DNA from: Eutypella sp. D-1
Taxonomy: Eukaryota > Ascomycota > Sordariomycetes > Xylariales > Diatrypaceae
DNA length: 64,000 nt
NCBI GenBank assembly: GCA_023313575.1
Contig: JAJTTP010000011.1
Coordinates: forward strand, 496,001 to 560,000
Direction of reading: 5' to 3'
The position numbers were made by a program, and so were the translations under genes. The notes beneath the pieces were generated by a model. It saw only the letters and a program-made list of their open reading frames with translations. It did not search any database and was not told where the DNA came from. This document shows positions 43,849 to 54,014 of this stretch, in pieces (the first letter of the stretch is position 1; every line of letters starts with the position of its first letter).

Positions 43849-44256
43849 ATGATTCAGCCGAAGTGGCCCTTCGCAGCCCATGCGGTGATAGAGACGGCTG
43901 CGGCGCTCTCGTTCATTTTGAGACCCGAGGGGCAGCTGCCGGGTTGCTCGCCGGCCGCCAGACTGATCCTCCGGCAGTACGGCGGCCTGCTACTTGCGAC
44001 GAACCTGGTGTGTGTCGCGGTTCTGCTCGAGCCCGGCTTCGGGAGTCTCTGCCGCGCTGTCGCTGCCGCGCTCGCGACATACCACGCCTGGCCTTGCTAT
44101 CGCGCCTATGTCCGCCTTCGTCTATCCAGTACTCTTACCCTTGGCGATAGTAGGAAGGCTCGGTCGACGTTTGGGGGCCCTATAGTTCACTTGGTCGTGC
44201 ACCTGGTGTGCTTCGTGATGTTCGTATCTGCAGCTGTGTTCGGGGACGATAGCTGA
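43849..44256 (+). CDS. Small predicted multi-pass membrane protein, unknown function
   Basis: A single-exon protein of 135 residues starting at MIQPKWPFAAHAVIETAAAL; the frame opens a little earlier but only with a GTG. Four hydrophobic segments can be seen: HAVIETAAALSFIL, YGGLLLATNLVCVAVLLEP, a weaker one around LCRAVAAALATYHAW, and IVHLVVHLVCFVMFVSAAVF. The codon composition is G+C-rich at third positions, like known genes here. I recognise no family signature. Small four-helix proteins of this size are common in ascomycetes and mostly unannotated. It converges with the repeat-containing protein gene, 346 bp between stops. Confidence 0.6.
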   Translation: MIQPKWPFAAHAVIETAAALSFILRPEGQLPGCSPAARLILRQYGGLLLATNLVCVAVLLEPGFGSLCRAVAAALATYHAWPCYRAYVRLRLSSTLTLGDSRKARSTFGGPIVHLVVHLVCFVMFVSAAVFGDDS

Positions 44257-44602
44257 TGATAGCGTACCTGCACTCTACCCGAGACCCAGCATACGAGTTG
44301 TGATCTTGGTAGGGTTTCCATAAAAAGCCAACCAGCGCGCTCACACGCCGAGGCGTTTGAAATGCTAGCTAGTAGAGAGTTTCGCTCTATTAACACCGCA
44401 TATGCAAGTGGTTCCGCCGCGATCGGACCATCTCCCGCGTACCACTCCTGCTCTGCCCCCATTGCAGCTACAGAGTGCTATGTGCAAGGTCCATCGTAGC
44501 TATTCATTCAAACAATCTAACCCATATCTTTTTTCCGGCACAAGTTTCTGAATATCCTGCCGTGGCTTAACCACCCAGATCACCTCCTCACCCCGGACCC
44601 TC
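44257..44602. other. Short intergenic region between convergent genes
   Basis: I see no gene or repeat here. The antisense frame 44187-44462 looks fortuitous. Confidence 0.4.
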
Positions 44603-45820
44603 TTACTCCTCCATTAGATGTTTGCGGATAGCGTCAGCCAGATCAGACGGGACGAACACCTCGCTGATAGGGGCATTTGCTGTGGGCGCGAAGGCCTCCT
44701 GCATCACAATAGCCGCATCGAGGGGAATCCACCTGGAGGTCAACTTCGCGTCAGTCATATCTCGCAGGTTTATTTTAAACTTGAATCCGGCAACGTACGA
44801 AGAAGTTCATAAGCATGCATATGATGTGAGTGTGTGTATGCCAGGTAGCTCATCATTGGATAGTGCGCATACTCACAGGCCTTTATCTCTCGCGAGGGAG
44901 TTTCGGAAGAAGACCTCACGTATTGTGTCCTTCAGATCGCAACTGATGGGACTGTTATGGCCATGACCAGTTTCCTCCATGGAGGTTCCGGTATCCCTTC
45001 GGAACTTCTTGCCACCTCCTCCGTTCACCACATCCCCGATACTTCCGCGCACCGCCCCGAGCTTGACGATATCGATATCCTTCTGGGACTTGATTATATT
45101 TCCAACCAGAACGTGTGCCGTCTTGAGCTCGGTGATGTCAATAGGCATCCGGGACTGCTTGGCTTCTCCCAAGCGGACCACATCCGCGATAAGTTGATGC
45201 GCCGTCTGGAGCCTGTCGATGTCAGCATCCTTCAGGGCTTTCACGGCAGCCTTCCGGTTGACCACATCCCCGATTAGTAGGTACGCCGCCTTGAGCTTAG
45301 CGATATAGGTATTCTCAGGCACATAAGGTTGTCGCAGCGGGGTGTACCGGGCGCTCGGGGCCATTTCTTTGTTGTTAACAATATCGGCGGCAGGAGCTGG
45401 AGTAGTTCTAGTAGTATTGGGGATCGAATTATCCCAGGCATGGCCGCGTTTGTCGGTCGGAGCTATGTTCCGGTTGACGCGTTCGTCACCATCAGTGTCG
45501 GGGGTAGGCGCACTGCGCTGCTTTGCAACCCTTTGGGCCAAGTCTGTTGTCTTAACAATTGTGCATTCTTCGGAGTGGGACAGGGAAGGTGCTGGGGATG
45601 TCTGTGTGATATCCACACGTGGCTGCTTCTTGGGCGATCCGTCGCTCTCCTCGAGGTCTAAGGTCGACGCAGCAGTCCGTTTATGGGCGACGGGGAGAGG
45701 TAGCTCTGGCATCTCTTCCTCTGCACTGCTGGTTGATTGGAGGGTAATATCACTGGGTAATAGCAAAACTTTGTCATCCATAGACTCAACCTCAACCTTG
45801 ATTTCAGGCGATTGGGACAT
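44603..45820 (-). CDS. Protein with four internal 16-residue repeats, unknown function
   Basis: Two exons (45820-44877, 44732-44603) give 357 residues. The intron has donor GTGAGT and acceptor CCAG and a phase-2 junction that completes a Leu codon. The first 170 residues are polar and disordered-looking with a basic patch (SPKKQPRV). Then a repeated unit appears four times: YIAKLKAAYLLIGDVV (172-187), DIDRLQTAHQLIADVV (200-215), DITELKTAHVLVGNII (228-243) and DIVKLGAVRGSIGDVV (250-265), spaced 28, 28 and 22 residues. Each looks like one amphipathic helix. Exon 2 adds a C-terminal segment (PLDAAIVMQEAFAPTANAP). I do not recognise the family. Without the intron the protein would stop two codons after the donor, so the second exon is an inference from frame and splice signals. 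Confidence 0.7.
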
Positions 45821-47430
45821 GGTCTTGGCGTCGGGTCGATGAGTGTTGGCTGGGCATATATGTCAATATACTCTCTGAGGATACGAATGATATCATTCCA
45901 TCAACTTCAGGTAATATGATGTGCGTGGAATACCGATATCACGGGTCTGTAAATTCAGTGTGGATGGTGAAAACCGCAGGAAAGAGGAACTTGGGTCGAC
46001 TGGCCACTGAACCGGATTTTGAAGCCCACCTTCCCTAAGCCAATGTCACTGTTTGATCAGGCTGAGTCCTAGTTGGTCACAACCAGGTGGGTTATTTGGT
46101 CTGATGATGGAGAGCCCACAATACCGAGTCACTTCGTTTGAATCGAGCTTGTGAATGCTGGATCTTTAGTGGCTGGTTAGTTCACTCGAATAAGACAGCA
46201 GAAAACATTACACATTGGCAGATTATAGACACCTACTGCCATCTGATGTTTCTAAGTGCTTTAGGATTGGACTCTGTAATACTCGCGGTTCTCTACGAAG
46301 CGTTTTCCTAGTTTCCACTCCAGCCCTAGGTTTTACTGGACTCTAGCAACCAAGTGCGGAACTTCGGTTAGCCTCCAACATGAAGAGAATCGGGGAAACA
46401 GCGACTTATACCAAGAGGCAGCCACTACCGCTGGAGACTGCGCGATCCTGCGATACATTGAGAAGAAAACCACATCATGATCATGTCTAGCTATTATTGC
46501 ACGCTGGCTTGTGAGAGGTTAGAACTCTGCTAAGAGGTTCCCTAGCCCCTTCACCGCCAGATAAGATATCTTCCCCATGGTAGTGGTAACTGCGCAACGA
46601 AGGTTCCCAAATAAATTCAAGCCCAAAAGGCTGTCTAAACGTATAATTATGTATTTGTTTTTGGGTACCAACTTCGAGTTTAAGATAGCATGGGGATCAA
46701 TCGACCTCACTTTGCCTATTCTAAGCGTAGAGTCGTCCGGAAGGACCGTCTGACCTGTGTCAATATCTAGCCCTCAATTTACTCCATACATCAGCTCTTA
46801 ATATCTCGATACTTAGAGACTTGGACAATAGTGCTCATATCAACTTTGCTGGATGTCTTTGTGTTGCCACGAATACGGGCAGATAGGGGTAAAGGCCCCA
46901 CACCTCCTGTATATATGAATGCTACTATAATTCGAGCGACAACGGCTTCCTACTATTTTATGGAACAAACCACGGCAATATTTTTCTATCCAGCCTACCC
47001 CCCTAACTTCACTATGTAGAAGCATGCCCCTTATCCACTGAAGCCTATAGATCACCTTGCCTGGACGACGTGAACTGGGAAGAGGTTAGGGTTCCAAATA
47101 GGAGTGCATGAACCAAATTCCATCGATGATGGAGAAGCCGCAAACTCGGACTGTTTTAACCCCTATAGTACTTGGAACTTACCCGCCAAGGTGCGGGGGA
47201 GGCAGGAGGCGTATTGTAGAGGTTGCAGCTGCAAGTGTAGATTTTCCGCCAGTCAGCATTTCTCGGCCCCGTCGGGCATCAGAGACGCGGGGAATAGAAC
47301 CGTCCAGAGCTATCGTCCGCGCCAGTATCAGGTATAAATCCTAGGTTTGAGGCATTCAAGTTTTGACATTGCCGGCCCGCTATCATCAATAGCAGTTTAC
47401 GGCCTTTTTCAGCGCAACAGGACAACCAAG
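45821..47430. other. Intergenic region between repeat protein and GH105 genes
   Basis: The two genes diverge from this 1.6-kb interval. Overlapping frames at 47104-47344 lie in the presumed 5' UTR of the GH105 gene and show no domain. No RNA gene or repeat seen. Confidence 0.4.
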
Positions 47431-48710
47431 ATGAGGTATTCTTTTCTGGCCTTGGGGGCCGTTGCGAATGCAGCTTCCTCGATCCCCTATCTGGCCTGGA
47501 TGGCCGATTCCTTCATTGAGCGCGGAGTGACCAAGGGGTACCACTATACGGAGGCGACGCTTAACCTGGGCATCGAAGCGGCGTATAAGCTCACCAATAA
47601 TGACAGCTATACATCATGGTACAAGAACCAGATTGACGCAGTGGTGCTTGATGACGGCACGATCAAGAACTGGAGATACGACTTCTATTCCTTGGATGAG
47701 TACCGGATGGCAAATAACTTCCTCTTTTGGTTTGAGCGCACCGGAGAGAAAAAGTACAAGGAAGCCGCGAGGATTGTCCGGGAGCAAATTAACAGGCACC
47801 CGCGCACAGCCACGGGCGGGCTCTGGCACCGTGATCCCAATTACCCGCACCAGATGTGGCTGGACGGCATCTTCATGGTAGACTCGTTCTACGCACGGTG
47901 GACTCGGTACTTTGACGCTGACAATGCCACCGCGTGGGACGACATCGTCCTCCAATTTGATAACATTGAGGCGCATACTCGGAACCAGACTAGTGGGCTC
48001 ATAGTCCACGGGTACGACGAGAGCAAGGTCGCCGTGTGGGCCGACCCTATCACCGGCGCCGCGCCCCTCGTCTGGGACCGCGCGGTCGGCTGGTACTTCC
48101 TCGCTCTGCTGGAGGTTATCGAAGTGTTCCCCAAGTCTCACCCGGGACATGCTCGTCTGATGGGTTACTACACTACGCTTGCGACTGCCCTGAAGAAAAC
48201 GCAGGATGAGTCTGGCGGCTGGTGGCTCATCATGAATGAGCCGTATCCAAGGAAGGAAGGGAACTACATCGAGAGTAGTGCTACGGCAATGTTTGCTGTC
48301 GGCTGGTTCAAGGGCATCAGAATGGGACTTTTACCCAAGAGCGAATACCTTGCCCCAGCGCAGGAGGCATACACCCTACTAACAGACCGATTCGTTGAGG
48401 AGAACTCGTCGGGACTTCTGGATTGGAAGGGGACCGTGGAGGTCGGCTCACTAAGCAGTAACGGGACCTTTGAGGTATCGGTATTCCCTTTACAGTTTTA
48501 CTAGCTAGGGTATCGCTAGCTGACGTTTTGATAGTACTACATCAGTGTCCCGATTGCCCTAAACGACTACAAAGGGGCAGGTCCGTTCATGTTAGCCGCG
48601 TATGAGTGGGAAACTGTAAGTCAAATTACCCGTCGTCCCATTATCGTGCCCATCGACTTTAGGCCTCGGGGTGCTGAAGAAACCATGTTAGCTAACAGCA
48701 TTTCCTTTAG
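47431..48710 (+). CDS. GH105 unsaturated rhamnogalacturonyl hydrolase, secreted
   Basis: Three exons (47431-48474, 48535-48615, 48699-48710) give 378 residues. GH105 enzymes remove the unsaturated uronic acid left at the non-reducing end of pectin fragments by lyases. I start at MRYSFLALGAVANAASS, a short signal peptide, rather than 28 codons upstream. Family blocks visible are GLWHRDPNYPHQMWLDGIFM, with the conserved Asp after Trp-Leu, then PLVWDRAVGWYFLALLEV, then GGWWLIMN, and NYIESSATAMFAVGWFKGIR. Intron 1 (60 nt) rejoins GTFE to YYISVPIALNDYKGAGPF, the conserved end of the fold. The last exon is tiny (HFL and stop) and is the weakest part. Without it the frame reads through to 48927 with unlikely sequence. 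No pectate lyase or other pectinase is next to it. Confidence 0.88.
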
Positions 48711-49773
48711 TGGGCAGGCTATTCGGTGTAGAGTCACTCTAAGTGGTAATGAATGTTTGACTCCGTTCTTTCCCCTGATATGGCCCCACCCACCCCACCT
48801 TCTCTACGTAAGTTATCAGAAAGGGTTTTCGGGCAGCTTCGAAAATGAGGATATCGCAGAGTGTGTTTCTACAGAACCCCTTTACTACTACAACTCACAA
48901 CGCGCGTCCATTTCGTATGAGGCTTGAGAACAAGGAATGCTAGGTCTTATACTGCATTTATGTCTCTCATATACCCAAAATAGTGTGTGGGGCGAGTAAT
49001 GGGACGTAGGTGCCGACAACCGCGTAGTGTCAGCAAATACTGAACGCCATCTGCGTTATTCGTCTCCTCCTGCCTACGGGACTTTCGGACCAATGTCTCT
49101 TTCCCCAAATCATTGGCTGATGTCCCACATAGTCTCACACTGGACCTAAATTTCATACTACCTACATAACTTCGCCGGCTACATTTCGGATCTATGCTTC
49201 CATTCGACGCTACTTACCATGGATGAGCCTGACAGTCATTCCTTTCCCCCTTTTCTATTCACTCCATCGCCAGAGGGGACCTATCAAGTTATCAAGATGT
49301 ACAGACATGCGGTTACACTGCATAGAGGCATTTGAGGGAATTAAAGCCCCTACATTCTACAGTCATCTTCGGTACGTGGCCGCCATTGGTTGTTAGTGGG
49401 GTTGAGGTGAGGCATACAAAAGCTTCACAATCCTTTGGCTCTGTGTGACCCTGCCGACGACGTCAAAATCTCACGTAGAAGACAAGATTATCAACACGGT
49501 CACCGCTGTTCCCATATGGGCGGCAACATAGTCAAGTGGAAAGGGAATAGAGTGGTATTCACCTGTCCTGGTAGTGCAGGATCAAAGGCATGCTGCAAAA
49601 GTCGTGCGCTTCCTCCCGGATATAAAAGGACCGCACGGCTGGCTCAAGGAATCGAGACCTTTTGAAGCATATAGACAGATTAGCATCATTTGAACAGCCC
49701 GCGACAAAGCTCTTGAGTGAAACTATAGTATATATCCACACCAGTCTTGCCAAGCCTCATCTTCACCTTCAAT
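48711..49773. other. Intergenic region upstream of the knottin-like gene
   Basis: No supported gene. The plus frame 49435-49665 overlaps the TATA box and is probably fortuitous. Confidence 0.4.
49621..49628 (+). promoter_or_regulatory. TATA box of the knottin-like gene
   Basis: A perfect TATAAAAG lies 153 bases upstream of the ATG at 49774. Confidence 0.5.
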
Positions 49774-50034
49774 ATGCGTTTCGCTATCACTACAGTGGTC
49801 GCGGCCTTCCTCGCCACCGTCATCGCCTCACCAGCCGCTGAGATGCCGGGGTCGAACGGCCTACTCCAACCGCGTTGCCTGGCCTCTGGAGGCAAGTCGA
49901 GACTATTAATCATGAGTCTGGCCCGATTGAATAAACAGCTAATAGTACCAGTGGACTGCACAAATGACCAGAATAGCTGCTGCAGCGGCCTCTGCAGCGA
50001 GAATGAGGGATGCGGTTGCTACACCTGCAACTAG
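49774..50034 (+). CDS. Small secreted knottin-like peptide, probable GC-AG intron
   Basis: The start MRFAITTVVAAFLATVIASP is a clear signal peptide. The unspliced frame gives 86 residues. A better model removes a 60-nt intron (49892-49951) with the non-standard donor GCAAGT and acceptor CCAG, leaving 66 residues. The joined product has a compact eight-cysteine end: CLASGVDC, then SCCSGLC, then GCGCYTC. The spacing (C-x6-C-x6-CC-x3-C-x5-C-x-C-x2-C) resembles inhibitor-cystine-knot peptides. If retained, the intron is in frame without a stop and inserts 20 residues between the first two cysteines. A perfect TATA box precedes the gene. Function is unknown: a defence peptide, effector or inhibitor are all possible from the scaffold alone. 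Confidence 0.75.
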   Translation: MRFAITTVVAAFLATVIASPAAEMPGSNGLLQPRCLASGGKSRLLIMSLARLNKQLIVPVDCTNDQNSCCSGLCSENEGCGCYTCN

Positions 50035-50516
50035 ATAGAAGGGTCTAGTAGGTAACATTACCCGATATCCACCATATATTCAGCTGCTTAGCCACTCTCA
50101 TAGTTGTTAACTTATGTGTTATCAGCCCTTCACAGTTAAACCGTGCTGGGTTCAAGGCTCATGAGGAAGAGAGTTGCAGGTCTCATGTGACCGGATGGTA
50201 CGCTACTAGCCAAAAGGAAGGCATCAGTACCAGGCCGTCGTTGGTATTCGGGACGGTCAAGATCTAGGCATGTCAATTCCTAGATAGTATTATAACCTCG
50301 TCGTTCGCTCGAATCTATTCAACCGATGTCAAGTAAATATGAACTATGAAAGTGAGAAAGCTTTTGTGCCTATATGGTAAACTATCTCTGGGCCAGGAAA
50401 CTATCAAACCAGTAAATACGTAGTTATCCAGTGTAGCGGCCACCTTGTCAGTTCCATAAGCCATCCTTACTCCACTACTTTTCGTCATAGCAATCTTTTC
50501 GGATTCCACATCAAAA
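50035..50516. other. Short intergenic region between convergent genes
   Basis: No gene or repeat seen between the knottin-like gene and the five-exon secreted protein gene. Confidence 0.4.
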
Positions 50517-51538
50517 TCAATCACCGTCATCAGGAGGGCAGAAGTCAACACTGAGCGTATTCCAGCCCCCGATGAAAGGTGGCACTACGATGAATGGGTT
50601 AGCTTAACACACAGGGGATCAGATCATCGTGGGAAGGTCTTACCACGCGGGCCTCCACCGGTTGCATAAGTCACAGGAACCTCGCCAATCACAGCTCCCG
50701 CCGAACCGAACTCACCATCCGAGACTTCGATGCGTAGCGGCAATGCTGCATTAGCTGGTACTTCCAGAGAGGCTTCATTAGGACCTTCCAAGACGTAGGC
50801 CTTGCCCTGTGCGTCGACCACGTTGATCTTGACCCTCGCGTCATTTGGGCACTTATTCGCGGCATTTATCAAGGTCGGTAGAATAGGAACTTGTAGGTTG
50901 AAATCACCGTCGTCCTAACCTAGGTTAGCTAGGGTTTGATTCAAGTTTCTACACCGCATCAACCTACCCAGACGTCCCGTTTAACAATGTTCTTCCCGGA
51001 TAATACTGGAGAGGATCGTGCAATGCCACAGAAGTCGAGGTTCACGCCCCAGTTATATCGCATCAGGATCAGGTTTTCTGATGCGTATGTCCCATTAACA
51101 GCATCCGGTCGGTCTTTATCGAAGTTGAAAACGACGGCTGACGAGTCGTCCTCGGGGAACCTGTAATTAAGTTATAATAAGATATGGCGAGGTTTGGCTA
51201 AAAATGATGGAGATACGCACCTCCACCCCGCTGTCCAATATTGCAGTTTACCGAGGTTCCAGCCTTGTTCGCTCACAGGAGTCCTTGGAGTCCAGTCGCT
51301 AGACTCGCCTCGAGGATATGAGTATCGAAACTCAACAGGCAGCTAGAGGTAGATTTTAAGCTAGGAACCACGCTATTCGAATCCTATACCATCATAGTCC
51401 AATTTCTTAACGTACTGTGTTCAGATCGGGATCCTTGTTGTCGCAAAGCCACACACCATAAGCAACTGCTAAGCCATCGGCGCTGACAGTTGATGCTGCT
51501 GCGAACAGCAACGACATCAAGACGGAACAGCGCACCAT
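50517..51538 (-). CDS. Secreted protein of unknown function, five exons
   Basis: Exons 51538-51416, 51342-51221, 51160-50968, 50914-50644 and 50584-50517 join in frame to give 258 residues; all four introns (73, 60, 53 and 59 nt) use GT-AG. The N-terminus MVRCSVLMSLLFAAASTVSA is a signal peptide. The mature part opens LAVAYGVWLCDNKDPDLNT and later has RYSYPRGESSDWTPRTPVSE, YNWGVNLDFCGIARSSP, NAANKCPNDARVKINVVDAQ and a final VPPFIGGWNTLSVDFCPP. Four or five cysteines and alternating beta-type sequence suggest a compact extracellular beta-sandwich. I do not recognise the family. Only the fourth exon makes an open frame long enough to notice, so this gene is easily missed or split. The first junction (NT to LPVEF) is the least certain. 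Confidence 0.72.
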
Positions 51539-52486
51539 GATCGTAGTGTCCGCAGCGAGATTACAGCTTCTGTTCTCCACGCTAGGAAGACAGATCGAAT
51601 AGACTGCGGTAAGCGGAGGTCATAAATACTTTAAGGGACCCCTGATTAACAGCCAGGATAGTCTCGGGACCGGGGGCGGTCTTCGCCGAGCGAATCGTGG
51701 ACAGGCACCGTCTTGCCAAGACTCTGTTTAATACCACCTTCCTAAACTTCGGTGCGGATTCCGAACAAATTCTTCTCATTTGAACAACTTTGGAACGGAA
51801 TAGAAATGAAGACCTATATATCCAGTTCTCCTATCTTATTGACCCAACCCGCGCCCACGTCCTACCATCCTGCATCTCTTGTCTTCTACGGCACTTATGG
51901 AAACCGTAGATTTCGGTGTAATGGGGGTATGCAGTGGTAGCGAACGCTGGTTCCGATGGATGATGGAGAGTTCAAAGAATCGTTCGATCATACTCTGAAT
52001 GAATACATGGGCCACGTGCTAGGTCTACCGTCTATCGTCTATTTGCAAAACATCAAAAACTCGGGGATTTACCGCTCACGCCGACATAACAGAAGTATGA
52101 CCTGACATTAATACGCACAGAAGTGATGTAGCATCGGAATTACCAACAGCGATGTATATGAGCTGGTCCCCTACTTTTCTAAGGTTTGTTCCTATTCTAA
52201 ATCCACCCCTGAACTCTCGACTCAAAGCAGCAGTTATATCTCTTGGCGGTAGGGGGGATCGGACAGGTGGTCTGTGCACGCCCTCATTATGTCATGTTTC
52301 TTCCAGTATGGAATGCACACCTCCGATTACTTGCTTTCAACTTGTAAATTGTGCTACAAAGACAGCGAAAAATCGCAACATTTTATTTCCTAGTGTATGC
52401 CAATAAGCGTAAAGCTACACGATCAGAAATCACAATTGTTACTTTTTATCAACCAGACCTGCACATCGTCACTATACCACGCTAAG
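51539..52486. other. Bidirectional promoter region
   Basis: The unknown secreted protein gene (minus) and PNG1 (plus) diverge from here. No coding signal or repeat was seen beyond short chance frames. Confidence 0.45.
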
Positions 52487-53578
52487 ATGGATCCAGAGCT
52501 GGTAGCAGATCTGGGCCGCCGGTTCAGGCAACTAATGGCTGAGAAACGGCAGAACCAAGGACAGATACCCCCGGACGACACTCACGGTTCAGCACAACCC
52601 ACTAGCCAGGGAGCCGGGGGGCAGCAGCAGCAGCAGCAACAGAAGGGAGATGCGTTCTACAAGGAAGTTGTCGCACTGTCCTACGTACCCACGCGGTATG
52701 AGAAGCCGGGACTTCTAGACAAGGCACTGGAGACTCTAGACCTCGGTAAGATCTACGACTGGGCGGAGGAGTTCGAGTCGGAGAACTCGGAGCTTGGCCA
52801 CCAGGACTGCGTCATCAAGGGCCTGCTCAAGTACTTCAAGACGGAGTTCTTTACATGGGTCAACGCCCCACAGTGCGCGCAGTGCGACGGGGAGACGAAC
52901 ATTGAGGGAATCTCGCCGCCAAACGAAGACGAGCGCCGAAAGGGCGCCAGCCGAACCGAAATCTATCGATGTAAGCGAGGCGAAGACAGCTGCTCGGGCG
53001 CACGGCCTGGTTCGGAGACGCGATTCCCGAGGTATGACGACCCGGGCACACTGCTGGAATGGCGCAAGGGCCGCTGCGGCGAGTGGGCCAACTGCTTCAC
53101 GCTGTGCTGCCTGGCACTGGGGTCGCGGGCACGCTGGGTATGGAACGCGGAGGACCATGTGTGGACCGAGGTGTGGAGTGAGACGCTGCGACGCTGGGTG
53201 CACTGCGACGCGTGCGAACAGGCCTTCGACGAGCCCCAAATCTATGCCGTCGGCTGGGGCAAGAAGATGAGCTACTGCCTGGCGTTCAGCGCCGCGGGCG
53301 GCGCCCAGGACGTCACCCGTCGCTATGTGCGCAAGCCTGAGCAGGCCCTACCCAGGGACCGCGGCCCTGAGGAGTCACTGAATAAGGCGATACGCGACGT
53401 CAACGACCGCTGCCGCGCCCCGGCCGATGCGGCTAAGTTGGCGGAGGAGGACGAGGCCGAGGAGCGGGAACTCGCCGGGTATCTTGTCGAGCCCACGCCA
53501 ACTGCACCCGGGGAGGAGCGTCCGAGAGAAAGCGGGAGCACCGATTGGAAAGAGGCTAGAGGTGAGATGGGAAAGTAG
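52487..53578 (+). CDS. PNG1: Peptide:N-glycanase PNG1, transglutaminase fold
   Basis: A single-exon protein of 363 residues. I start at MDPELVADLGRRFRQLMAEK; the frame is open for 30 more codons upstream but those look non-coding. PNG1 removes N-glycans from misfolded glycoproteins in the cytosol before proteasomal decay. A glutamine run (about residues 46-52) is followed by the core. Zinc ligands are CAQC and a second pair in YRCKRGEDSC. The catalytic triad is present: Cys197 in GRCGEWANCF, His224 in EDHVWTEVW and Asp241 in VHCDACE. The spacing (27 and 17) equals that of the yeast enzyme. The C-terminal 60 residues are acidic and low-complexity. The orthologue in Neurospora crassa is reported to lack enzymatic activity, so the intact triad here is notable. 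It lies tail to tail with a GH47 mannosidase gene. Confidence 0.92.
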   Translation: MDPELVADLGRRFRQLMAEKRQNQGQIPPDDTHGSAQPTSQGAGGQQQQQQQKGDAFYKEVVALSYVPTRYEKPGLLDKALETLDLGKIYDWAEEFESENSELGHQDCVIKGLLKYFKTEFFTWVNAPQCAQCDGETNIEGISPPNEDERRKGASRTEIYRCKRGEDSCSGARPGSETRFPRYDDPGTLLEWRKGRCGEWANCFTLCCLALGSRARWVWNAEDHVWTEVWSETLRRWVHCDACEQAFDEPQIYAVGWGKKMSYCLAFSAAGGAQDVTRRYVRKPEQALPRDRGPEESLNKAIRDVNDRCRAPADAAKLAEEDEAEERELAGYLVEPTPTAPGEERPRESGSTDWKEARGEMGK

Positions 53579-54014
53579 TCGGGCATTGGTTGACCAAGCA
53601 CTGTTTGCCTAATTCTAGCGTTCTTACCAGCTTCTCGCAAGTTTAGAGGTGTTTTCCTTCGTCAAAACGTGACATCATGTTGACGCTTTCCCCTTCTAGT
53701 ACCGGAACAAGTGTACCTGTGATGCCTCTATCACAATATACAGTTGAAGGATTCAGTTTAGAAATGTTTATTAGTCCCTAGTAGCAAGTGTATGAACTGT
53801 TAACTAGGTTCTATTCTGCCATAGCCCAGGTCAGACGGGCTCTCCAGAACCATTCGCTCTCCTGGTAGGAATAAGTGATGCCTCCGCGCGGACACGGAGA
53901 ACAGATTTGTTTCTGCTCCCCCAACTCCCCGTTTAAGCCTGCTTTATACGCTATAATTCGATATCTAATACAGTACTAGAATCTGTTTGTAGTGACAGGA
54001 AAGTCTAATCATAT
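53579..54014. other. Short intergenic region between convergent PNG1 and GH47 genes
   Basis: 3' flanks of both genes only. No gene or repeat seen. Confidence 0.5.

Noticed and set aside
47614..48150. A 178-codon minus-strand frame opposite GH105
   Set aside because: Shadow frame of a strongly supported GH105 exon.
48616..48927. Read-through C-terminal extension of GH105
   Set aside because: The sequence after ETVSQ loses coding character and the family ends at this point; a short intron to a terminal HFL exon fits better.
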